From positions 1 through 60,676 of the forward strand of contig JACQEZ010000010.1 in assembly GCA_016200325.1 (NCBI GenBank): a stretch of 60,676 nucleotides of DNA, written 5' to 3'. This document shows, piece after piece, positions 34,559 to 43,222 of this stretch. The notes below the pieces were generated by a model. That model did no database searches, was not told the DNA's origin, and saw nothing but the letters and a program-made list of their open reading frames with translations. Position 1 is the first letter of the stretch. Every line of letters starts with the position of its first letter. Source of the DNA: Candidatus Manganitrophaceae bacterium. GTDB taxonomy: Bacteria > Nitrospirota > Nitrospiria > SBBL01 > Manganitrophaceae. The translations under genes were made by a program, and so were the position numbers.

Positions 34559-34587
34559 TTGATTCCGACCCTTGATTTTAGTATGAT
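34559..34587 (+). promoter_or_regulatory. Sigma-70 promoter of the aldehyde dehydrogenase gene
   Basis: TTGATT (34559-34564) and TATGAT (34582-34587) with a 17-base spacer lie 26 bases before the TTG start; AGGAGGG follows at 34600-34606. Confidence 0.55.
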
Positions 34588-34613
34588 CGGAAAAACAGTG
34601 AGGAGGGATCGGT

Positions 34614-36032
34614 TTGGATCATCCGTTTTGGATCGGGGGGAAGTGGCGGCGCTCGGCGGAGAAGGTCGAGGTCATCAATCCTTACGACGGTCGGCCGGTC
34701 GGGACGACCTACGCCGCCTCGGCGGAGGATGTTGAGGCGGCGCTGTCGGCGGCGGCGGCCGCTTTTCAGGAGATGCGGCGGATGCCGGCCTTTCGGCGGG
34801 GGGAGATCCTCTATCAGATTTCCGAAGGGCTGAAGGGGCGGCGGGAGGAGGTTGCTCGGACGATCACGCTGGAGTCGGGCAAGCCGATCGCCGATGCGCG
34901 CGGCGAGGTGGGCCGCGCGATCAATACTTTCCAGATCGCCTCGGAAGAGGCGAAGCGGATTGAGGGAGAGGTCATCCCGCTCGATCTGATGCCGGGGTCG
35001 GAGGGACGGATGGGGATCACGCGGCGATTTCCGATCGGTCCGATCGTCGGGATCGCGCCGTTTAACTTCCCGTTGAATCTCGTTGCCCACAAGGTGGCGC
35101 CGGCGCTGGCCGCCGGGAACTCGATTATTTTAAAACCGGCGCCGAAGACGCCGCTGACGGCGCTGTTGCTGGCCGAGATCATCGCCTCGGTCGGTATTCC
35201 CGACGGGGCGGTCAATGTCTTTCTCTGCGCGAATGCATTGGCGGAGAAGATGATCCTCGATCCGCGAATCAAGATGCTCAGCTTCACCGGCAGCGCCCCG
35301 GTCGGATGGCATTTGAAAGAGAGCGCGAACAAGAAGCGGGTCGTGCTCGAGCTGGGTGGAAACGCCGGGGTGATCATTCAGCCCGATGCCGATCTGGAAT
35401 ATGCGGTCAAGCGCTGCGCGGTCGGCGGCTTCTCGTATGCCGGACAGGTCTGCATCTCGGTCCAGCGGATTTATGCGCAGGAGGCGATCTATGACCGCTT
35501 CTCCAGCGAGCTCGTCCGGCAGGTGAAATCGCTTCAGGTCGGCGACCCGCTCGATGAAAAAACGGCGATGGGGCCGATGGTCGACCTCAAGGCGGCGGAG
35601 CGGGTGGAGAAATGGATTCAAGAGGCGGTCGCGCAGGGAGCGAAGCTCCTCACCGGCGGGACGCGGTCGGGGACGTTGATCGCGCCAACGGTGCTTACCG
35701 AGACGACCCCCGAGATGCAGGTGAACTGTCAGGAGGTTTTTGCACCGATCGTCACCCTCACCCCCTATCGAACGCTGGACGAAGCAATCGCGGCGGTGAA
35801 CCGTTCTTCCTACGGCCTGCAGGCCGGCCTCTTTGCGCAGGACATTCGGGAGATCTTCCGAGCCTTTGAAGAGATCGAAGTCGGCGGGCTGATCGTCAAT
35901 GATGTCCCGACCTACCGGGTCGACCACATGCCGTACGGCGGAATCAAAGAGTCCGGGGTCGGTCGGGAAGGGGTCCGATATGCCATGGAAGACATGACCG
36001 AACTGAAGTTCATGGCGCTCCATTTAAAATGA
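34614..36032 (+). CDS. Aldehyde dehydrogenase family protein (NAD(P)-dependent)
   Basis: The 472-residue enzyme oxidises an aldehyde to its acid. Key blocks are VVxPFNFPLNLVAHK-like (GIAPFNFPLNLVAHKVAPAL), FTGSAPVGWHLK, LELGGNAGVI with the general-base Glu, and the nucleophile in YAGQVCISVQR. It starts with TTG, supported by AGGAGGG 7 bases upstream. Its group includes lactaldehyde, non-phosphorylating glyceraldehyde-3-phosphate and related dehydrogenases. The pyruvate kinase gene 43 bases downstream makes a glycolytic substrate plausible but not shown. Confidence 0.92.
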   Translation: MDHPFWIGGKWRRSAEKVEVINPYDGRPVGTTYAASAEDVEAALSAAAAAFQEMRRMPAFRRGEILYQISEGLKGRREEVARTITLESGKPIADARGEVGRAINTFQIASEEAKRIEGEVIPLDLMPGSEGRMGITRRFPIGPIVGIAPFNFPLNLVAHKVAPALAAGNSIILKPAPKTPLTALLLAEIIASVGIPDGAVNVFLCANALAEKMILDPRIKMLSFTGSAPVGWHLKESANKKRVVLELGGNAGVIIQPDADLEYAVKRCAVGGFSYAGQVCISVQRIYAQEAIYDRFSSELVRQVKSLQVGDPLDEKTAMGPMVDLKAAERVEKWIQEAVAQGAKLLTGGTRSGTLIAPTVLTETTPEMQVNCQEVFAPIVTLTPYRTLDEAIAAVNRSSYGLQAGLFAQDIREIFRAFEEIEVGGLIVNDVPTYRVDHMPYGGIKESGVGREGVRYAMEDMTELKFMALHLK

Positions 36033-36075
36033 GAGTGCGAATGCCGCAACAGAGCCGCCTAAAGAAAGGACCGTT

Positions 36076-37494
<1,419 letters not shown>

Positions 37495-37537
37495 CGGCTC
37501 TATCAATCCGATCGACGTTCAGAAAAAGTTAAACCAG

Positions 37538-37861
37538 TTGACCTGCCCGGCCTGCGGAGAAGCCGAGTTCAAAATCGAACGGGTGGAGGGGAATCCGGAC
37601 GAGGCGCATTTTGAGGCGGTCTGCCAACGGTGTCTATTGAAAATGCGGGCGGTCATGATCCCGCCGGCGGTCATCGAGGCGCTGGAATCGATGGAGCCGC
37701 ATGAAGGACGTCCGGTTCTCGAAGCCCGCTGTCCCCACTGCGGCGGGGTGGGGGCCGCCTTTGATTTCCGCTGTCATCTAGAAAATGCGATCGATTACGA
37801 TGTGGTCACCTGCCGTCATTGCCGCCGGGTTTATAAGGAAAAGGTGACCCCCGGCCGCTGA
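37538..37861 (+). CDS. Small zinc-ribbon protein (four CxxC motifs), start uncertain
   Basis: The 107-residue product contains CPAC, CQRC, CPHC and CRHC, so it probably binds two zinc ions. I used a TTG start because no ATG or GTG is available. The frame continues upstream with sensible sequence (INPIDVQKKLNQ) back toward the end of pyk at 37494, so the real start could be an unusual codon such as ATC/ATT or lie in that stretch. It follows pyk by only 43 bases. Function unknown; it may bind nucleic acid or protein. Confidence 0.65.
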   Translation: MTCPACGEAEFKIERVEGNPDEAHFEAVCQRCLLKMRAVMIPPAVIEALESMEPHEGRPVLEARCPHCGGVGAAFDFRCHLENAIDYDVVTCRHCRRVYKEKVTPGR

Positions 37862-38214
37862 TTGTACTGTTTATCCTTCTGATAAAGTTCAACGTCTTTC
37901 TTCCAAGCCGTCTCTGTATTTCAGCAAGAGGAAACTCCGTTTCTGGATTGCAGACTGGAGTCATTTCCCCTTGCTGGCATTTCTCTTGCTTATTTAAACA
38001 TACATCGAACTTTTTCAATCCGTCGAACTCCTTTGAGGTAGACCGACAGGGTTGCCTCTTCTGTTCTAAAAGGTTTTGTTTATCTTCTCTTTTTAAGGGA
38101 TAGAAGAAGACGGTATCTCCTTTTTCTACTCCCATTTCGTCTGAACCGTTTTGCAACTAAATTGCACACCCGATCCACGGCCCGTGATCGTTCACCCCAT
38201 ACCAGGAGATCCCC
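37862..38214. other. Intergenic region, no gene seen
   Basis: About 350 bases with lower GC than the neighbours lie before the large modular surface protein. No promoter, hairpin or open frame stands out. Confidence 0.4.
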
Positions 38215-41200
38215 ATGCGTCTGCTTCGTCCGCTTTCTCTGTTCGGTATTGCGCTCTTGTTCTTGATCGGCGGACGGTCCGCTGCAGACGCCGCCGTTCT
38301 CTTCAACGACGATTTCAATCGAACCACCGGATTGGGGGCGAATTGGAAAATCGCCGCCGGGAATTATACGACCGACGGCGCCCGCGCGGTCTCGTCGGGG
38401 ACAGCCAACTATGCGGGGGTGGTCCCCAGCGTGGGAACCAATGACTACACCGTTGAATCGGTCGTCATCATTCCGGCCGGATCGCTCTATTCCGGCATTA
38501 TCGGCAGAGGGAATCCAAACAACTTCAGCGCCGACCTCTATGCGGCGCAGATCGCCACCAATGGAACGGTGAACCTTTATCGGAGGAACGCCTCGGTCTG
38601 GATGCTGCTGAAGTCGGCGCCGGCGGGGATCGCCGCCAACACGGCCTACACTCTCCAACTCAAGATCTCCGGAAGCAATCCGGTCATCTTGGCGGTCTCA
38701 CTTAACGGCGGCTTGCTCTTCTCCTATTCCGACGCTTCCACCTCTCGGCTGACCGCAGGCCTCCCGGGGATTGAAAATTATAACAGCGCAGTCAAATATG
38801 ACCGGTTCACCGTTTCGTCGTTGACCGCCGCCAATCAACCCCCCGTGGCGCGGCTCTACGCTCAGCCGCCCTCCGGCCCGCCGCCGCTGACGGTTCATTT
38901 CAATGGATCGGCCTCCTCCGATCCGGATGGGACGATCGCCTCATACAGCTGGAACTTCGGCGATGGGAGTCCGGTCGGCAGCGGGGCCCAGATCGACCAT
39001 CTCTATTCCGTCGCAGGAGATTACACCGTCACCCTGACTGTCACGGACAATCAAGGGGCTCACGGCTCGGCGGTGACCCACATTGTCGTGAACAGCGGCG
39101 CGGCTTTTAATGATGATTTCAATCGCGGCAATTCGACCGCCGTCGGGCCGAATTGGAACGAATACCTTCCCGATTTGGAGATCTTCGGCGGCGCGCTTCG
39201 GAACGTTTCCGGGAAGAGCCTGCCGACCGCGGCGGTCGCCAACCCGGCGATCGGAGCCGATCAAGAGGTGTCGGTCGATTGCAAAATCGTGTTGCCGGGG
39301 GGCGCGGCCGACAATGGAAACAGCTGCGCCGTGATGGCCCGCTGGTCGTCCGATAGCAATTTCTACCGAGGCTTGCTCGATGTCGGGCGGCAGAGTCTTG
39401 CCCTCTTTAAGACGGTCAACGGCGTCACCACGCGGCTTGGGTTGGTCAATCGACCGTTGCAATACGGCACTTTCTATCGGATTCGTCTTGTCGTTACGGG
39501 GAGCGCGCTCCAGCTCTTCTTCGGCGACAGCGCCGTGATCTCCCTTTCCGATGCCTCTTTGACCGCGGGGAATTTTGCCGGCCTTCGAACCTTTAACGGC
39601 CTAGCCCAATCGGTCTATTTCGATAACTTCTCCGCTTCGATTGCCTCCGGACCGCCGGCCAATGCCTCTCCGATCGCCAAAATCGTCGCCAACATGACCT
39701 CCGGAACGGCGCCGCTGGCGGTCCATTTCGACGGAAGCGGCTCGTCCGATCCGGACGGGACGATCGCGTCGTATCAATGGGATTTCGGAGACGGATCGAC
39801 GGCGACCGGCGCCGTGATCGATCACACCTACGCCGCCGCGGCGACACCCGCGGCGCATCCGAGCTTCGTAGAGCGGGTCAGCGTCAGTCCCAGCGCGGAG
39901 GCCAACGGCGGCAGCGGCCGCGCATCCCTCAGCCGAGACGGACGTTACGTGGCGTTCGAGTCGGCCGCCGACAACCTGGTGCCGGGCGATACGAACGGCG
40001 CGGTCGATATTTTCGTCTATGATCGAGAGACGAAACAGATGACCCGCGTGAGCGTGAGCTCCACGGGGGTTCAAGCGAACGGGCCGAGTCAGGGGGCAAA
40101 GCTCAGCGGCAACGGCCGCTATGTTGCCTTTGAATCGACCGCCTCCAACCTGGTCGCCGGGGACACCAACAATGCCGTCGATATTTTTGTCCATGACCTC
40201 CAGACCCATACCACCGTGCGGGCCAGCGTCGACTCCGCCGGCAATCAGGCAAATGCACGAAGCAGCTATTCGATCATGAACGGCGACGGCCGCTTTGTCG
40301 CCTTTTTCTCCTATGCGACGAACCTCGTGCCGAACGATACCAACAACGGGAACGATGTCTTCGTTCATGATCTAATCACCGGGGAGACGGCGCGGGTGAA
40401 CCTCGATTCCGCCGGCAATCAGGCGAGCGTCAACAGCGACAACTACTGTCCTTCGCTCAGTGACGACGGCCGATATGTCTTCTTTCTCTCCAACGCGACG
40501 AACCTCGTGCCGGGCGACACCAATGCGGCTTACGACGGCTTCGTCCGCGACCGGCAGACCGGTACGACCGTTCGAGTCAGCGTAGACTCGAGCGGACTTC
40601 AAGCGAATGGAGGCACGGTCGATGGAAAGCTCAGCGCCGATGGGCGGACCGTCCTCTTCCAATCGTATGCGTCTAATCTGGTTTCCGGTGATACGAACGG
40701 CATATCGGACGTCTTTTTCCACGACATGCAGACCGGCGTGACGACGCGCGCCAGCGTCGGTCCGGCCGGGGCCGAAGGAAACGGCGGCAGCATCGATGCC
40801 CGGATCAGCGATGATGGACGGTTCGGGGCTTTTGAATCGGACGCAACCAACCTTGTTTCGAGCGATACCAACTTGCTGCGGGATGTCTTCGTCCGCGATC
40901 GGATTGCGGGAGCAACCGTTCGTGCCAGCGTCAATTCCGACGGATTCGAAGCGGACGGCCGAAGCCAAGATCCGCGGATCAGCGGCGACGGGCGCTTTGT
41001 CGCCTTCAACTCGGAGGGGACGAACCTCGTCTCCGGCGACGGCAACCGTGTGGCCGATCTCTTTGTGGTTCCGGGCCCGGGGACCTATACCGCCACGTTG
41101 ACCGTCACCGACCATGGCGGGGCGACCGCCCGCGCGCATTTTGTGATCCGCGTCGATCCGGCGGCGACGAAGGTGGTCCTGGTCGATTCATTCGATCGGC

Positions 41201-41709
41201 CCGATTCGACGAATCTCGGGGCCGCCTGGAACGAGTATCTCCCCCAGTTCGAGATCGCCGGCAATGCGCTGAGAAATGCGAGCGGGAACAGCCTTCCGGT
41301 GGCGGCGGTGTTCAATCAAGCGGTGGGGCCGGATCAAGAGATCGGCGTCGACTGCACGATCGTCGCGTCGGGAAACAGCTGTGGGATCATGGCGAGGTGG
41401 TCTTCCGAGAACAATTTCTATCGCGTTCGCCTGGGGATAGAGCAGGGGAACTTGGCGGTGTTTAAAACGGTCAATGGAACGACGACCCTCCTTGGATCGG
41501 CCAGCCGGCCGCTCTCCTTCAACACCTCCTATCATCTCCGCATGGTGGTAAAGGGAAATGCGCTGTCGATCTATTTCAACAATGAGACAGCGCCGGCCCT
41601 CACGCTGACCGATCTCTCCCTGTCGTCGGGAAGTTACGCCGGACTCCGCTCCTTTGCCGCTGCGGTCGGGACGTCCACCTACGACAATTTTTCCGTCTCC
41701 GTCCCGTAA
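38215..41709 (+). CDS. Large secreted modular protein: concanavalin-like, PKD and seven-repeat beta-propeller
   Basis: The 1164-residue protein has a signal peptide (1-23) followed by modules: concanavalin-like 1 (~25-200, type with GTNDYTVESVV), PKD (~205-295), concanavalin-like 2 (~298-480, type with NWNEYLPDLEIF), a second PKD starting at ~485, then a seven-repeat beta-propeller (~543-953; repeats of ~57 residues with GRYVAF, NLVxGDTN, DIFVYD), then the rest of that PKD (GTYTATLTVTDHGG), and a third concanavalin-like module (~970-1163). The propeller thus lies inside the second PKD domain between IDHTYAAA and PGTYTATLT. It is probably a cell-surface or secreted adhesin/binding protein. A strong terminator follows. 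Confidence 0.9.
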   Translation: MRLLRPLSLFGIALLFLIGGRSAADAAVLFNDDFNRTTGLGANWKIAAGNYTTDGARAVSSGTANYAGVVPSVGTNDYTVESVVIIPAGSLYSGIIGRGNPNNFSADLYAAQIATNGTVNLYRRNASVWMLLKSAPAGIAANTAYTLQLKISGSNPVILAVSLNGGLLFSYSDASTSRLTAGLPGIENYNSAVKYDRFTVSSLTAANQPPVARLYAQPPSGPPPLTVHFNGSASSDPDGTIASYSWNFGDGSPVGSGAQIDHLYSVAGDYTVTLTVTDNQGAHGSAVTHIVVNSGAAFNDDFNRGNSTAVGPNWNEYLPDLEIFGGALRNVSGKSLPTAAVANPAIGADQEVSVDCKIVLPGGAADNGNSCAVMARWSSDSNFYRGLLDVGRQSLALFKTVNGVTTRLGLVNRPLQYGTFYRIRLVVTGSALQLFFGDSAVISLSDASLTAGNFAGLRTFNGLAQSVYFDNFSASIASGPPANASPIAKIVANMTSGTAPLAVHFDGSGSSDPDGTIASYQWDFGDGSTATGAVIDHTYAAAATPAAHPSFVERVSVSPSAEANGGSGRASLSRDGRYVAFESAADNLVPGDTNGAVDIFVYDRETKQMTRVSVSSTGVQANGPSQGAKLSGNGRYVAFESTASNLVAGDTNNAVDIFVHDLQTHTTVRASVDSAGNQANARSSYSIMNGDGRFVAFFSYATNLVPNDTNNGNDVFVHDLITGETARVNLDSAGNQASVNSDNYCPSLSDDGRYVFFLSNATNLVPGDTNAAYDGFVRDRQTGTTVRVSVDSSGLQANGGTVDGKLSADGRTVLFQSYASNLVSGDTNGISDVFFHDMQTGVTTRASVGPAGAEGNGGSIDARISDDGRFGAFESDATNLVSSDTNLLRDVFVRDRIAGATVRASVNSDGFEADGRSQDPRISGDGRFVAFNSEGTNLVSGDGNRVADLFVVPGPGTYTATLTVTDHGGATARAHFVIRVDPAATKVVLVDSFDRPDSTNLGAAWNEYLPQFEIAGNALRNASGNSLPVAAVFNQAVGPDQEIGVDCTIVASGNSCGIMARWSSENNFYRVRLGIEQGNLAVFKTVNGTTTLLGSASRPLSFNTSYHLRMVVKGNALSIYFNNETAPALTLTDLSLSSGSYAGLRSFAAAVGTSTYDNFSVSVP

Positions 41710-41750
41710 GCGGATGCGGTCCGCCCCGCCGCAGGCGGAACCGGCCGAAC

Positions 41751-41790
41751 AAAAAAAGCGCCCCAGGAGATCCTTCCCCTGGGGCGCTTT
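41751..41790. terminator. Bidirectional terminator
   Basis: AAAGCGCCCCAGG (41755-41767) pairs with CCTGGGGCGCTTT (41778-41790). An A-run on the left and T's at the right let it stop both the surface-protein transcript and the converging cold-shock transcript. Confidence 0.8.
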
Positions 41791-41807
41791 GAATTCCGAT
41801 CGGTGAA

Positions 41808-42008
41808 TTACAGCTTCACCACGTTCGCCGCTTGTGGTCCCTTCGCGCCGGTTGTCACCTCGAACTGCACTTCCTGCCCTTCCTCGAGAGACTTAAATCC
41901 TTCTCCCTGGATGGCGGTAAAGTGCACGAAGATGTCGTTTCCATCTTCCTGGGTGATAAATCCATAACCTTTGCTTGCATTGAACCACTTCACACGACCT
42001 TTTGCCAT
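41808..42008 (-). CDS. Cold-shock domain protein (CspA family)
   Basis: This 66-residue RNA/ssDNA-binding protein has RNP1 (KGYGFITQ) and RNP2 (DIFVHFTAI) motifs. I chose the ATG at 42008 (MAKGRVKWF) because GGAGGAG lies just upstream; the longer frame to 42140 is the leader read as protein. A promoter at 42141-42168 implies a leader of about 125 bases, as in temperature-regulated cspA mRNAs. Confidence 0.95.
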   Translation of the reverse strand: MAKGRVKWFNASKGYGFITQEDGNDIFVHFTAIQGEGFKSLEEGQEVQFEVTTGAKGPQAANVVKL

Positions 42009-42140
42009 TTTACTAACTCCTCCATGATTTGGTGATGTCGGGGAATGCTCCCCGTTGTTAAGCAAATAATTTGCTCGAGCAATAAACCCACGCGGTGTCG
42101 GATCATCGCGGCCTTGCAAAATCATTTGCGTTGGCGGCAT

Positions 42141-42168
42141 TCTATAATAAGCCCAAAAACCGTGTCAA
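42141..42168 (-). promoter_or_regulatory. Promoter and long leader of the cold-shock gene
   Basis: On the minus strand TTGACA (42163-42168) and TATAGA (42141-42146) are 16 bases apart. Transcription should begin near 42134, leaving ~125 untranslated bases before the ATG at 42008. Such a leader could act as a temperature-responsive RNA structure; I did not derive a structure. Confidence 0.6.
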
Positions 42169-42247
42169 GCATTATTTTGGTGTTTATTGGAAGCCGGTCT
42201 ATCCCCCTCTTCTTCTCACAATATTGGGATTTATCGGTCCCTCTCTT

Positions 42248-42276
42248 TTGACAAGACGGTATTGGTCAGGTATCTT
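42248..42276 (+). promoter_or_regulatory. Sigma-70 promoter of the CBS-domain gene
   Basis: TTGACA (42248-42253) and TATCTT (42271-42276) are 17 bases apart, about 38 bases before the ATG at 42314. Confidence 0.65.
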
Positions 42277-42313
42277 TTATACCATTTCCGAGTTCAAATG
42301 TAAGGAGGATTAC

Positions 42314-42703
42314 ATGGTGCCGGTCAAATTGGTGATGACGAAGAAAGTACTCAAGGTAAAACCTGGAACGAAGGTTAAAAAAGTGGCGGAGATGATGGAG
42401 AGCAAAGGGGTCGGGAGTGTGCTGATCGCCGATGAAGAAGGATATGCCGGAATTATCACCGACGCCGATATCGTTCGGCGGGTGGTGGCCGAAGGATTGG
42501 ATCCGGAGACGACCCCGGTGGAGAAAGTAATGACGACCCCGCTTCTCGCCATCGAGGCCGATCGCTCAGTGGTCGATGCCAACGACATCATGGATCAGGA
42601 GCGGATCCGCCACCTCGGCGTCATCGAGCATGGAAAGATCATCGGCGTCATCTCAGTGAGAGACCTCCTCCGCCACGTCTATGGAGGATGGGGATTTGTG
42701 TAA
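42314..42703 (+). CDS. Two-CBS-domain protein
   Basis: This 129-residue protein consists of a CBS pair (VMTKKVLKVKPGTKVKKVAE, GYAGIITDADIVRRVV; VMTTPLLAIEADRSVVDAND, HLGVIEHGKIIGVISVRDLL). Such modules bind adenosyl compounds such as AMP, ATP or SAM and regulate partners. The start is fixed by a strong TAAGGAGGA directly before ATG, although an open frame begins upstream. A weak GC hairpin (42707-42726, stem GACCGGC/GCCGGTC) follows the stop. It is divergent from the cold-shock gene. Confidence 0.92.
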   Translation: MVPVKLVMTKKVLKVKPGTKVKKVAEMMESKGVGSVLIADEEGYAGIITDADIVRRVVAEGLDPETTPVEKVMTTPLLAIEADRSVVDANDIMDQERIRHLGVIEHGKIIGVISVRDLLRHVYGGWGFV

Positions 42704-43222
42704 TTCGACCGGCTCCGCCGCCGGTCGTTTCGGCGGTGTCGGAGGTCGTCGCTTTGCCGCTACCGCCCATGTATTGATGGTAAGTCGCATCCCCCCCATT
42801 TAAGCGCTATTGAATCAGCGAAGGACCCCGCCCAGGGGCCCTTCGTTTTTCTCCTCTCCCACCCTTCCGTCCCTCTCTGCAGATCGGGTCAATTTTATCC
42901 TCATTGTCGCTCGTCTTTCTTATCCTCCTTTTTATCTCCTCATCTCCGAGGTTATTCTCGCGCCCCCTCCGATGATTCGGTGCGGAATTGATAATGTCTA
43001 TCGATTTGGAGATCTAAGCCACCGATGTCCGCCGCCGCTTCCCATGGCTCTGTATGAGGTATAAAACTTGCTTTTTTTCCAGACCGGAAGATCGGTCCGA
43101 GGGCCTACGCTGCCTTAATGAGGCTGAAAAAGTAAATGTGCATAAAAACGCCTCCTCTCCGATCGGTAATGATTTGCAACTTCTGATACAGTTCCTTCAA
43201 ACTTTCATGTAAGGGGAATAAC
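42704..43222. other. Intergenic region, no gene seen
   Basis: About 520 bases lie between the CBS gene and the second surface-protein gene. Besides the weak hairpin at 42707-42726, only short open frames without start signals are present. An AAGGGGAA ribosome binding site sits at its end. Confidence 0.4.

Noticed and set aside
39601-41139. Long minus-strand frames opposite the large surface protein
   Set aside because: They are antisense shadows of the repeat-rich propeller and PKD coding sequence.
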